A stretch of 64,000 bases of DNA from Aliishimia sp963721175 (GTDB lineage: Bacteria > Pseudomonadota > Alphaproteobacteria > Rhodobacterales > Rhodobacteraceae): contig CAVRIG010000005.1 in the NCBI GenBank assembly GCA_963721175.1, positions 17,150-81,149 of the forward strand, read 5' to 3'. This document shows, one piece after another, positions 46,694 to 56,351 of this stretch. A program made the position numbers and the translations under genes. Every line of letters starts with the position of its first letter. The first letter of the stretch is position 1. The notes beneath the pieces are model-generated. The model had not been told where the DNA came from and ran no database searches. It saw only the letters and a list, made by a program, of their open reading frames with translations.

Positions 46694-49132
46694 TCAGTTT
46701 TGCGCCAGCGTCTGTTCGAATGATTCAATATTCTCTTTGACTGAAGCATTGGCCAGCGGACCCGCGGCTGCTCGGGCACGATCCAGCTGCTGCCGCGCCT
46801 CATCGAGACGTCCCTGGGACAGATAGGCCCGACCCAGATGCACCTGGACCAGCGGATCGTCTCCCAGGCCCTCGGCCGCACGCTCCAGATAGGGCATGGC
46901 AGCCTCAACCTCGCCGGAACGATACAGGATCCAGCCATAGGTGTCCTGGAAGGCCGGGATTTCCGAATCCTTCAGGCGCCGTGCGATCGATCTGGCGCGA
47001 ACAAGACTTTCTGGATCGGTCTTGTACGTGCTGATCATGCTGGCAAGATTGTTTGCCGCTATCACCGAATCCGAATTCAGCTCGTAAAGCTTCTCGTAGA
47101 TCGAAATCGCGTCATCGATCTGGCCCGCAATCTCGAAATAGGACGCCCTGGCCCAGAGGAGCTCGGCTGAACCCGGGACATGCGTCAAGGCCCTCTCCAG
47201 TGTCGCAGCAGCGGTTTCCGGATTTCCCGAGGCGGCTTGAAGCCGGGCAAGCAGCTGCCACGCGGGAACAACCTTCGGACTGCGCTCGGTCAACGCATTC
47301 AAGGTGGATTTCGCCTCGTCGAACTGGCTTTGTGCAGCCTGCACCACGCCCAGGAAATACTGATAGGAATCGTTGTCGGGCTCTTGCTCGGTGAGTTCGG
47401 CGACGAATTCCGCGGCTCTGTCAATCTGGTTGTCCTGGAGCAGACCCCGAAGGAAGGACATCTTCTCCCTTTGATCCGCATCTTCGGACTGGGCCATCTC
47501 CCCAAGATAATCCAGTGCCTCTTGCGTCCCCTGTTCCTGCGCGATCAGTTCCAGCTCGATGCCGTCAGCGGCGGCCTGAGCCAGCTGCGTGTCGATCCTG
47601 CGCAACGCCTCCCCCACCTGCCGGGCCCGGGGCAGATCTCTTTGCCGCAGATAGAACCGGCCCAGGTTGGTCAGCAGTTCGGGATTGGAAGGCTGCAATC
47701 GGAGTGCCGATAGCAGGATTTCCTCGGCCTGATCATTGCGGCCTTCGGCCAGAAGCGCATTGGCGTAACGCATCGACTCGTCAGGAGCATTGTTGGATGC
47801 CTCGACGGCCAGCGACAAGAAATCCTGCATCAGTTGAGTGTCGCCCGCCCGTTCATATGCCCAGGCCATGATCGTAAGGGCTTCCGGATCGTTCGGATTT
47901 TCAGCCATGGCGGTGCGCAAGGCCGTGATGGCGGCATTGGTATCGTCGTCGCGTACATACCAACGCGCCTGCATCTTCAGGGCTTCGCTGTCACTGCTGT
48001 CCTGTTCGAGAATTTCCTCGACAAGGCGCCGGGCACCGACCTCGTTTCCATTCTGGCTCAGCATCTTGGCAAGAATGCCCTTGTAGCGCTGCTGCTCGGC
48101 CACCGTGAAGTTCTCGGAGCCGGCCTCACGGGAGATCAGGTCCTGCATCTCCGCAATGGCGATGTCAGCATTGCCTGCCTCGAAGTTCATGAGCGCCCGC
48201 ATCATGCGGAGCGAATGACTGTCCGGCCGGCTGGCGATCTGCTTCTCCAATTCGGCCAGAGCCGCGTCGAACCCGTGCTGAACTTTCAGAAACTGCACCA
48301 GCGACATGTACGGTTCATCATCACCGTCGCCAGCCCTCGCGATCCGCTCGCGCAGGAAGGCTTCCGCCTCATCGACCTTGCCGCGGCTCATAAGCGCACG
48401 CACCAGAAAGGACTGGATTTCCTCGTCATTGGGGAAAACTTCGACCATGCGGCGAAGTTCGTCCTCGACACCGATGTTATCTCCGAGCTGTGCCAGAATC
48501 CTGACCTTGAGTTCATAGATCTCGCGGTCTTTCGGGTTGTCCTCGATCTCTTTATCTATCTGCTGGAGCGCCGCTTCGAAATTGCCCTCCTGCAGGTTGC
48601 CGTCTATCAGCACTCGACGCAGCAGCTTGTCATCCGGCGCTTCATCGTGAAGCTCTGTGGCCTGGGCCAGGAGTTGCGCGCGGACCAAGTTCTCCTCGTC
48701 AACGACAGATTTCCGGTATCGATTTGCCAGATCGATGATGCGTGTTTCGACACTGTCCGGCGCAACTTCGACGGCACGTGTCGCGTAGCGTTCGAAAGAC
48801 TCCCAGTCGTTGCTGAGGAACGCGATCTGGCTCAGCGCGGTGAGTGCCTCTGCGTTGTCAGGCTCGTTCTCGACGACCATGGTGTAGCTGCGGAATGCCG
48901 GCCGCAGGCTGCCATCTTCAAGATTCAGGCGCCCCAGATTCAGATGAGACTGCACATGCGTCCGGTTCAGCCGGACCGCATTGCGGAATTCCACCTGCGC
49001 ACGATCCTCGTCGCCCGCCTCGAGCAATTCAATCCCGCGCTGATAGGCCGCCTCTGCGCGATCCTCGTTGGACTCGCACGCCGTGAGCGCGAAAGTCAGC
49101 GACAGGATGGCAATGCATCTACTCAATACCAT
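46694..49132 (-). CDS. TPR-repeat lipoprotein of the EPS system (PrsT-like)
   Basis: The 812-residue lipoprotein has a lipobox LTAC with Cys19 (start MVLSRCIAILSL at 49132; an open extension to 49180 is unlikely). It then shows more than fifteen tetratricopeptide repeats over its length, for example AYQRGIELLEAGDEDRAQVE and PELLTNLGRFYLRQRDLPRA. It resembles the PrsT TPR lipoproteins beside exosortase-associated EPS loci and also the TPR scaffolds of alginate and cellulose secretion. It probably scaffolds the export complex in the periplasm. It lies 180 bp before the OPX gene in the same direction. Confidence 0.82.
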   Translation of the reverse strand: MVLSRCIAILSLTFALTACESNEDRAEAAYQRGIELLEAGDEDRAQVEFRNAVRLNRTHVQSHLNLGRLNLEDGSLRPAFRSYTMVVENEPDNAEALTALSQIAFLSNDWESFERYATRAVEVAPDSVETRIIDLANRYRKSVVDEENLVRAQLLAQATELHDEAPDDKLLRRVLIDGNLQEGNFEAALQQIDKEIEDNPKDREIYELKVRILAQLGDNIGVEDELRRMVEVFPNDEEIQSFLVRALMSRGKVDEAEAFLRERIARAGDGDDEPYMSLVQFLKVQHGFDAALAELEKQIASRPDSHSLRMMRALMNFEAGNADIAIAEMQDLISREAGSENFTVAEQQRYKGILAKMLSQNGNEVGARRLVEEILEQDSSDSEALKMQARWYVRDDDTNAAITALRTAMAENPNDPEALTIMAWAYERAGDTQLMQDFLSLAVEASNNAPDESMRYANALLAEGRNDQAEEILLSALRLQPSNPELLTNLGRFYLRQRDLPRARQVGEALRRIDTQLAQAAADGIELELIAQEQGTQEALDYLGEMAQSEDADQREKMSFLRGLLQDNQIDRAAEFVAELTEQEPDNDSYQYFLGVVQAAQSQFDEAKSTLNALTERSPKVVPAWQLLARLQAASGNPETAAATLERALTHVPGSAELLWARASYFEIAGQIDDAISIYEKLYELNSDSVIAANNLASMISTYKTDPESLVRARSIARRLKDSEIPAFQDTYGWILYRSGEVEAAMPYLERAAEGLGDDPLVQVHLGRAYLSQGRLDEARQQLDRARAAAGPLANASVKENIESFEQTLAQN

Positions 49133-49288
49133 ATCATCATTCCTGATCAACAAATCGACTTGACGTACACGAACCGGCACAGCCGGCGTCTGCCGACAAT
49201 CGCATACAGCCCGTATAATTCATCGAATACCTCAAAAAAAAGTGACGCGCTACAATTGTAGCGCGCTCAGATCTTCAAAAGATCATGT

Positions 49289-49987
49289 TCAGTAACCGGT
49301 GCCCCGCAGGACGACCCGAACAGTTCTGAACAGCACGACCAGATCGGTACGCAGCGACACCACACGCTCATAAGCAGTGTCGAACTTGGCCCGGTCACAG
49401 AAATTGCATTGGTTACGGTCCGAAATCTGCCAGAAGCCCGTAACCCCGGGACGCAACCGATAATATGCCCGTGCAGGATAGAGTACCTGCTGGCTGGGCA
49501 TCATGGGACGAGGACCCACCAGGGACATCGAGCCGCTCAAGACATTGAACAGCTGCGGCAACTCGTCCAGGGACGTCTTGCGCAGAAACCGTCCAATGCG
49601 CGTGATGCGGAAATCGGTCTTCAGCTTCTGCGTGGCGGTCCATTCGGCATGGAGTTTCGGATCCTCGCCGAGACGCTGTTCCAGCAACTGATCGGCATTG
49701 TGCACCATGGTCCGCACCTTCAGAAGTCTGAAGACCCGGCCACCACGTCCGATGCGCAGTTGAGTGTAAAACGGCGAATGGCCATCCAAGGCTACCAGAA
49801 CCGCCATCAGGGCGATCACCGGCAGCACCACGGGCATGCTTGCCACGACCAGCACGACATCAAGCCAGCGCTTGAAGATCGTCGCATAGGAGATTCGAGG
49901 AAATTGATCGACAGCGCCGCGAGGCAGCCTTAGAGAAAATGTACCGACATCGCGGCCGATATCAGCATCTTGACCCTCAAAAGGCAT
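49289..49987 (-). CDS. Undecaprenyl-phosphate sugar phosphotransferase (ExoY/WcaJ-like)
   Basis: This 232-residue monotopic membrane enzyme starts polysaccharide assembly by moving a sugar-1-phosphate to undecaprenyl phosphate. The membrane hairpin lies in LDVVLVVASMPVVLPVIALM. The catalytic domain shows LLKVRTMVHNADQLLE, TRIGRFLRKTSLDELPQLFN, VLSGSMSLVGPRPMMPSQ and RPGVTGFWQISDRN. The start is 49987 (MPFEGQDAD) or 50002. It heads the leftward export operon, 156 bp before the TPR gene. The sugar moved is probably galactose or glucose as in ExoY relatives, but this is not decided by the sequence. Confidence 0.92.
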   Translation of the reverse strand: MPFEGQDADIGRDVGTFSLRLPRGAVDQFPRISYATIFKRWLDVVLVVASMPVVLPVIALMAVLVALDGHSPFYTQLRIGRGGRVFRLLKVRTMVHNADQLLEQRLGEDPKLHAEWTATQKLKTDFRITRIGRFLRKTSLDELPQLFNVLSGSMSLVGPRPMMPSQQVLYPARAYYRLRPGVTGFWQISDRNQCNFCDRAKFDTAYERVVSLRTDLVVLFRTVRVVLRGTGY

Positions 49988-50555
49988 TGAAATAACTCCC
50001 AAAAATCATTAGCTTTACCACCATAACATTCCACCATTTCCAGACGCACAACGAGTTTCAACGCACTGAAGCGATGACGCCGCCTTTGATCACGTCATCT
50101 CCAATGAGAGATATCATAGCCCAAGTCCCGAAAAACACAAATTTCAACGTGTTCTTAACAAATTTTCAGCAAGGCACTCACTTTGCCAAGAATTTGACCG
50201 GCCCTATCGCATAACGTGTAGATTTGCCGCGATCTGGGGATGAGGTGCGGTCCGGACCGCCCTTTGCACCGGTTGTCGGTAATATTATGTGATCGATTTC
50301 GTGGTAACTTCCCTGGAATTGGGCGCATATGCGACAAATCATGCTTGCGGGAACAATATGATAACACTCACGGCTTCGGCGTCTCATGCCCTGTGGGCGC
50401 ATGGCGTGTCCGGATGCCGTACGGCGGCTGTCGCGATCCGGCATCACTCAGCAGGTTGGCACTCTTCCCAAAGCGGTGCAAACCACATAAATCCTGCCGT
50501 GTGGTATGTCGAATGGCTCAAGCCAACTGCTGATGCAGATGTAAGGTAACGTTTT
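49988..50555. other. Divergent control region of the EPS export operons
   Basis: This 568-bp AT-richer gap separates the leftward exoY-like operon from the rightward ATPase-chain length-kinase operon. It includes a perfect 14-bp palindrome at 50247-50260 and an imperfect dyad around 50158-50196 (CAGCAAGG / CTTTGCCAAG). Small open frames in it do not look coding. Both operons are likely controlled from here. Confidence 0.55.
50247..50260. promoter_or_regulatory. Perfect 14-bp palindrome, candidate operator
   Basis: GCGGTCCGGACCGC is a perfect palindrome midway between the divergent EPS operons, about 260 bp from the exoY-like start and 295 bp from the ATPase start. The symmetry fits a dimeric regulator; which one is unknown. 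Confidence 0.4.
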
Positions 50556-51443
50556 ATGGGGCAAGGTATTTATACAGATTTCTTCGGATTTTCCGGAAGA
50601 CCGTTCACATTGCTCCCGGATCCTGAGGCGATCTTCTGGTCGCAACAGCATCAGCGTGCCTACTCGGTTCTTGAGTATGGCATCTACACGGTTGCGCCGC
50701 TCACCATCGTCACCGGCGAGATCGGCGCCGGCAAGACGACCCTCATACAACATCTGCTGTCCGTTTTGGACGAGAACGTAACGGTGGGACTGATATCGAA
50801 CGCGACAAGCGGTCGAGGCGACCTGTTGCGATGGGTGCTGTATTCGCTCGGAATCGAAGAGGACGCCAACGAGGATTACATCTCTCTGTTCAAGCGGTTT
50901 CAGGATTTTGTCGTGTCCGAGTATGCTCGCGGCTTGCATGTGGTCTTGGTGATTGACGAGGCACAGAACCTGTCGATCGAAGCATTGGAAGAACTTCGCA
51001 TGTTCACCAACATCAACACGAGCCAGGACGAACTCCTGCAGCTTATCCTCGTCGGGCAACCCGAACTCCGTGACACCATAGAAAGTCCGCAGCTCGAACA
51101 GTTCGCCCAGCGGGTCGCAGCCACCTATCACATTCGGCCGCTGAACGAGGAGGAGACACGCGACTACATCCGGCACCGGCTGGTTTGCGTGCAGGGAAGT
51201 GGCGAGGAGTTTTCCGACAGCGCCTTGCATGAAATCTACAAGGAAGCCGGCGGAGTACCTCGGCTCATCAACAAGATCTGCGATCTGTCGCTGGTCTATG
51301 CCTCTGCCAGCGGCAGAAAGACGGTTGATGACAACACGGTCCGGGAACTGATCGAGGATAACCTGATGATCAAGCCGCGGGCCTCTCACCGGTACGTGCT
51401 CAAAGATCCTGTATCCACCCCGCATGGCAAGGCCGCAGAATGA
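50556..51443 (+). CDS. AAA ATPase of the EPS system (ExeA/GspA-like, PEP-CTERM-associated type)
   Basis: The 295-residue protein begins YTDFFGFSGRPFTLLPDPEA, a hallmark of ExeA-like and exosortase-associated ATPases. Walker A is GEIGAGKTT at 54-62, Walker B is VVLVIDEAQNL, and the sensor region is LQLILVGQPELRD. These ATPases accompany the chain-length regulator and BY-kinase in PEP-CTERM-linked EPS loci, and their precise job is not known. No membrane segment is seen. The stop overlaps the next start by 4 bp. Confidence 0.85.
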   Translation: MGQGIYTDFFGFSGRPFTLLPDPEAIFWSQQHQRAYSVLEYGIYTVAPLTIVTGEIGAGKTTLIQHLLSVLDENVTVGLISNATSGRGDLLRWVLYSLGIEEDANEDYISLFKRFQDFVVSEYARGLHVVLVIDEAQNLSIEALEELRMFTNINTSQDELLQLILVGQPELRDTIESPQLEQFAQRVAATYHIRPLNEEETRDYIRHRLVCVQGSGEEFSDSALHEIYKEAGGVPRLINKICDLSLVYASASGRKTVDDNTVRELIEDNLMIKPRASHRYVLKDPVSTPHGKAAE

Positions 51444-52991
51444 CTTCCGAAATCCAGTTCTATCTCAAGCTGCTCTGGCGCCGCCTGCCCTTCATGCTGA
51501 TCATCATCGCGGTTTGCGTATCCATCAGCGGGACCGTCGCAATGCGTTTGCCAGCGACATATTCCAGCTCGGCCACCTTGCTGGTCGAGTTCTCGGAGAT
51601 CCCGGACAGAATGGTCGGTGCGGACCTTGGCCTGGGTGTGAATCAGCAGCTCGAACTTGTGCAACGAAGCCTGATGACACGGGCCAATCTGCTGGATGTC
51701 GCTCGGGAAACGGAGGTCTTCCCGGGAATCTCGCGGATGACTCCTGATCAGATCGTCACCAAGATGCGTGATGCCACGGGGATCCGAAGCGGAGGCGGAG
51801 GACGGCGCGGTGGCCTGAACGGCATGACGGTCAGTTTCGAAGGGGAGAGCCCGCAGAAGGTCGCCGATGTCGTCAATCGCTACGTGACGATACTCCTGGC
51901 CACCGGCAGCGATATCCGGAACAGCCGGGCGCGAGGGACGCTGGATTTCTTCGCTCAGGAGGTGCAACGCCTCACCGAGCAACTGGAAGAGCAAAGTCAG
52001 AAAATCGTCGCGTACAAGAGCCAGAACGCCGATGCACTGCCCGAATACCTCACGTATCGGCTGAACCGGCAATCACTTCTGCAGGAACGGCTGTCGCGGG
52101 CGGAGCAGGACATGGAAGCGCTCCGCACACAGCGCAAGAACATCGTTCAAATCTACGAAACGACGGGCCGGCTCGAACCCTCCGATCCCGCGGCGCAAAC
52201 GCCCGAGCAACGGCAGCTCGAGCAACTCGAACGCGAGTTGACCTCCGCCCTGGCAATCTATTCGGATACAAATCCGAAGATCCGCCTTCTGCGCAGTCGG
52301 ATAGACGGGCTGAAAAACCAGATCGAGGCCGCCGTCCTCGCGTCTCCACAGACAGACGGCACGACCGACGAGTTTTCGCGCGCCGAAACGGCCCTGCAGC
52401 TCAACCTCTCCGAGATCGACGCGCGAAACGAGGCATTGCAGGAGGAGGTCGATGCGATAGAGCAGGAACTCGAGACGCTGCAGGACAGTATCGAGCGGAC
52501 TCCGTCGGCCCGCATCACCCTGCAGGCGATGGAGCGTGATCTGGAAAATCTCCGGCAACTCTACTCGACTGCAGTCGAACGTCTCAATCAAGCCCGGATG
52601 GGGGAGCGCGTGCAAACCTCTGCCAAGGGGGAACGCTTCACCCTGCTGGAGCCGGCAAGCGTACCGAACGCGCCGGCGAGTTCCCAACCGGATGATGATT
52701 GTCGGCGGCGGCTTTGCGGTGGGGCTCGGTCTGGCCGCTGGCTTCTTCATGTTGCTCGAACTGCTGGTACAGGCGATCCGCCGCCCGAGCGAGATAGAAC
52801 AGAAGCTGGGGGTCACACCTCTGGCAACTCTGCCCCTGATCGAAACGGCGAGCCATCGCCGCCGGCGCCGGGCCAAGAAATTGATGCTGGTCCTGTTCGC
52901 CCTGATCGTGGCGCTTGGAATACTTTGGGCTTTCGACACGTATTACATCGGTCTGGACAGGCTGATCGAAATGATTGTCGACCGACTCTGA
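51440..52991 (+). CDS. Polysaccharide chain-length determinant (Wzz/PCP family), one frameshift
   Basis: Joined, the product is about 516 residues. The N-terminal membrane helix (LPFMLIIIAVCVSISGTVAM) is followed by the periplasmic Wzz domain (AMRLPATYSSSATLLVEFSE) and long coiled-coil stretches, for example from FFAQEVQRLTEQLEEQSQKI and LQEEVDAIEQELETLQDSIE. An extra T at about 52681 shifts the frame. The second half encodes a conserved membrane segment (MIVGGGFAVGLGLAAGFFML), a cytoplasmic loop and a further C-terminal helix. It has no kinase domain of its own; the BY-kinase is the next gene. The type matches XrtA/PEP-CTERM-system chain-length proteins. Confidence 0.87.
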
Positions 52992-53050
52992 TCAACAGCC
53001 CTTCAACCGACACAACCGAGCATCATCTGCTCTGTCCAAGGACCGGAAAC

Positions 53051-53884
53051 ATGGAAAAACTTCGGACTGCGCTTGAAAAAGCCCGCGGCGAAAGGCTCGA
53101 GAAAACCGCGCCGCGGGCGTATCGAGGCGCCGGACCTGCCGCGCCGGACCCGAAGTCCGATATCGTTTCGAACCGCTGGGCGGCTCTGCCGCAACTGGAG
53201 CTGGACAACAAGAAGCTGATCGAGAACAAGATTTTCTCGTATGTCTCCAGCTCCGAAGGCATGCACTTCGACATGCTGCGCACCAAGATCCAGCTCCTCA
53301 TGCGCCAGAACGGTTGGAGCCGGATTGCCATCACCTCGCCGGACAAAGGCAGTGGGAAGACCACCCTGGCCTGCAATCTCGCGCTGGGGCTCAGCCGGCA
53401 AAAGAGTTTGCGCACCATACTCCTGGATTTCGACATGCGACGGCCTGGCATCGCGAAGGCGCTCAAACAGTCTGTCGAAACGCAGCTCGAGGAGGTGCTG
53501 TCCGGTGAGATTCCCCCCGAAACACATCTGAAATGCCTCAACAACAATCTCGCCATCCTGATGTCCGACAACGTCGTGGACGACCCGATGCGATACATCA
53601 TGTCGGAAAAAATGGCAGACCTTCTTGACCGTTTGCAGCAGGACTACAAGGCGGATCTGTTGATCTTCGATCTTCCGCCGATGCTGGCCGTCGATGAAAC
53701 CCGGGCGCTGCTGAAACATGTCGATTGTGCAATCATCGTCGCCCGCGCGGAGCGAACCCGGATGAGCGCGCTCGACCGCTGCGAGCAGGAAGTCGCGCAA
53801 TATTGCAATGTCCTGGGGATCGTGCTCAACAGCTGCAGATACAAGGCCGATCCCGAGGATCTTGAAGGGATGCAGTATTACTGA
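53051..53884 (+). CDS. BY-kinase / tyrosine autokinase partner of the chain-length protein
   Basis: The 277-residue cytoplasmic P-loop protein starts MEKLRTALEKARGERLEK. Walker A is SPDKGSGKTTLACNLALGLS at about 96-115, A' is LLDFDMRRPGIAKAL, and the Walker B region is LLIFDLPPMLAVDE. It controls chain length and export by cycles of phosphorylation with the PCP protein. The C terminus ends in GMQYY and lacks the usual tyrosine-rich cluster. The ATG at 53051 lies 59 bp after the PCP stop. A long frame running through from the upstream gene is an artefact of its frameshift. Confidence 0.87.
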   Translation: MEKLRTALEKARGERLEKTAPRAYRGAGPAAPDPKSDIVSNRWAALPQLELDNKKLIENKIFSYVSSSEGMHFDMLRTKIQLLMRQNGWSRIAITSPDKGSGKTTLACNLALGLSRQKSLRTILLDFDMRRPGIAKALKQSVETQLEEVLSGEIPPETHLKCLNNNLAILMSDNVVDDPMRYIMSEKMADLLDRLQQDYKADLLIFDLPPMLAVDETRALLKHVDCAIIVARAERTRMSALDRCEQEVAQYCNVLGIVLNSCRYKADPEDLEGMQYY

Positions 53885-54011
53885 GCGCGCGGCGGCCCCG
53901 CCGGCCGGACCGTTCCGCGAGGTTCTCACGAAAGATGCTGCCTGCTTGCTTCCCCGAGAGGCTTGAAACCAAGAAGCCCGAAGTCATTTCGCGGAACGCC
54001 CAGCCCGGTTC

Positions 54012-54881
54012 ATGACGGATATCATTTCCAGAGTACTCTCTCATCCGCCGGTCGATACGACCTATATCGCGGGGCGTTGGCATCCTGCGCGGCTGTCGCT
54101 GCAGGGGGTCTGGACCGAAGCGCGAGTCATGGGTGCAAGCCTTGTCCGCCCGGTCAATCGGGACGTCAGCCGGTTTCTGATCCTCTGCCGGGCCCGGTCG
54201 GGATCCACACTGCTCACCCAACTGCTCAATGCCCACCCCGACATCACCTGCGATCGGGAGGTACTTGCGCGCCGGGTCCTGTTTCCACGCGACCACCTGC
54301 GTCGCCTGGCTCGGAAAAGCCAGTCCCGCATCTATGGCGCCAAACTTCTCTCCTATCAGATGGCGCAGGTTCAGAGGTTCCGGGATCCCAAGGGGTTTCT
54401 GCGGGCGCTGCACCGGGATGGACTTAATTTCATCCATGTCGAACGCGATACTTTCGCACAGACCCTGTCGCTGGCCATGGCGCAATCGAGCCGTGTCTTT
54501 CACCAAAGCCGCACCCCCGGAACCGGCAAGGCGGAATGGCAGGCCGGCGCCGCTCCGGGACGCGGTCCGGTCGAGCTCGATCCGGCAGATTTCGTCCGGC
54601 GCCTGTCCTGGAACAGTCTGCTGCTGGAGTATGAACGCCATTGCCTTTCGGACCTGCCCTGCCTGCGGCTGAGATATGAGACGGATCTGGAAGACAGCGC
54701 GGCGCATCAGGCCACAGCGGACCGGATCTTCGACTGGATAGGAGCCCGGCACAGCACAGTCTCCGGAACGCTGCGCAAGCTCCTGCCGGCCGACCCGCGT
54801 CACATCATCGCCAATTACGATGCAGTCGCCGCTGCGGTCCGTGAGGCCGGGCTGGACGACCTGCTGCCCGATGGCCCGTGA
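54012..54881 (+). CDS. Sulfotransferase family protein (Stf0-like)
   Basis: The 289-residue protein has the 5' PAPS loop FLILCRARSGSTLLTQLLNA at about 55-74, with HPDITCDREVL following as in the Stf0/Sulfotransfer_3 group. A 3' phosphate region is likely in FIHVERDTFAQTLSLAMAQS (the ER-D form). It probably modifies the polysaccharide or a lipid-linked precursor. The gene follows the BY-kinase by 127 bp in the same direction and precedes a GT4 gene. Acceptor unknown. Confidence 0.75.
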   Translation: MTDIISRVLSHPPVDTTYIAGRWHPARLSLQGVWTEARVMGASLVRPVNRDVSRFLILCRARSGSTLLTQLLNAHPDITCDREVLARRVLFPRDHLRRLARKSQSRIYGAKLLSYQMAQVQRFRDPKGFLRALHRDGLNFIHVERDTFAQTLSLAMAQSSRVFHQSRTPGTGKAEWQAGAAPGRGPVELDPADFVRRLSWNSLLLEYERHCLSDLPCLRLRYETDLEDSAAHQATADRIFDWIGARHSTVSGTLRKLLPADPRHIIANYDAVAAAVREAGLDDLLPDGP

Positions 54882-54906
54882 CACGCCCCCTTCAGGAGCC
54901 CAGGAC

Positions 54907-56115
54907 ATGAGCGGACCCGCCCCGATCGGCTATCTTGTGCCAGAGTTTCCGACACAGACCCATGCTTTCTTCTGGCGCGAGGTTGAGGCCATCGAGGAGG
55001 CCGGCGGGACCGTACATCTGTTTTCCACACGACGTCCCGCCGATGACGCTTGCCCGCACGACTTCGCGGAAGCGGCCCGGCGCCGCACCACCTACCTGTT
55101 TCCCCCGGATGGACTGCACGCCCTGACCTTTCTGATACGCCGGCCAAGACGGACGCTGCAGGCGATATCCCATGTCCTGGGCCTGTCCGAAACCCCATGG
55201 CCGCAACGGCTGAAGCTCATGGCGCTCATCCCGACGTCTGCCGGGCTGGTGCGGGCGGCCCGGACCAGCGGCATCGACCATGTTCACATTCACTCCTGTG
55301 CGAATGCCGCGCATCTGGGAGCCCTCGCGCATATCCTGGACGGCCTCGACTACAGCCTGACCCTGCATGGCGATCTTCCGGTCTATGGAACCGATCACCA
55401 CGCCAAGATGGCCCGCGCCCGTTTCGTCAGCGCCGTCACCATGCCCCTGCGTCGCGCGCTCGAAGAGAAGATAGGGGCAGGCCGCCCATACCCGGTGATC
55501 TGGATGGGCGTCGATGTCGAAAAGTTCCGGCCCGCCACGCGTCCGACCCCCGAGCCCGGCGCGCCCCTGCGCGTGGTCAGCATCGCACGACTGAACTACG
55601 TGAAAGGGCATCGGTTCTTCCTCCGAGCCATGGCTGCGCTGCGCCGGGAGGGGATCGACATTCACTACCAGATCGCCGGAGAGGGCAGTGAACGGCCCGC
55701 GATCGAAAAGGAAATCGCCGATCTTGGTCTCGACCGCCATGTCGAGATGGTGGGTGCGGTGTCCGAAACCAAGGTTCAGGCATTGCTGCATGATGCCGAT
55801 GCCTTTGCGCTGACTTCGATCGGTCAGGGGGAAGCCGCCCCGGTTGCCGTGATGGAGGCGATGTCCTGCGGTGTGCCGCCAATCGTGTCGATCATCGGCG
55901 GCACCACGGACATGATCCGCGACGGCGTGGATGGGCTGCTGGTGCCGCAACAGGACGTGGACGCCATCGCCGCCGCCGCACGCAGGCTGGCCGCTGATCC
56001 GAACGTGCGCCTGGCGATGGGAAAGGCGGCGCGCGCCACGGCCAGGGAGAAATTCGATCACCGCCGCAATGCGATCGCACTTTACGATGCAATCCGCAGC
56101 GGCGCGACAAGCTGA
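54907..56115 (+). CDS. GT4-family glycosyltransferase
   Basis: The 402-residue GT-B enzyme reads from the ATG at 54907 (MSGPAPIGYLVPEFPTQTHA) after TTCAGGAGCC; an in-frame ATG at 54871 is an alternative. The start PEFPTQTHAFFWREVEAIEE is of the colanic-acid WcaL type, like the enzyme at 26222-27505. The C domain has VVSIARLNYVKGHRFFLRAM, IAGEGSERPAIE and the donor-site run GQGEAAPVAVMEAMSCG. It is predicted to extend the repeat unit at the inner membrane. Donor unknown. Confidence 0.85.
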   Translation: MSGPAPIGYLVPEFPTQTHAFFWREVEAIEEAGGTVHLFSTRRPADDACPHDFAEAARRRTTYLFPPDGLHALTFLIRRPRRTLQAISHVLGLSETPWPQRLKLMALIPTSAGLVRAARTSGIDHVHIHSCANAAHLGALAHILDGLDYSLTLHGDLPVYGTDHHAKMARARFVSAVTMPLRRALEEKIGAGRPYPVIWMGVDVEKFRPATRPTPEPGAPLRVVSIARLNYVKGHRFFLRAMAALRREGIDIHYQIAGEGSERPAIEKEIADLGLDRHVEMVGAVSETKVQALLHDADAFALTSIGQGEAAPVAVMEAMSCGVPPIVSIIGGTTDMIRDGVDGLLVPQQDVDAIAAAARRLAADPNVRLAMGKAARATAREKFDHRRNAIALYDAIRSGATS

Positions 56116-56351
56116 ACGCAGTACATATCGGACAGGCGGCGCGCCGAAGCCGCCGCCAATGCCTGCTACCTGCGCACGGGCCCTTTTTCGCCGACGGTTG
56201 CCCGAGATTTCCCCATGTCTCGCTGGACGCTTCCGGCGCTGACTGTTAACCTCTTTCCACAGGTGTTCCGGTCGCGGCAACGCGGCATCCAACTGTGTGG
56301 ATCGGCCTGCACCCCGAAGATCACATGGTTCTGCAAAGGGATGTGTTTGAG

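Noticed and set aside
51440..53884. A single 814-residue fusion of chain-length regulator and BY-kinase
   Set aside because: The continuous frame exists only because of the shift at about 52681. The other frame encodes the proper C-terminal membrane part of the chain-length protein and its stop, and the kinase has its own ATG at 53051.
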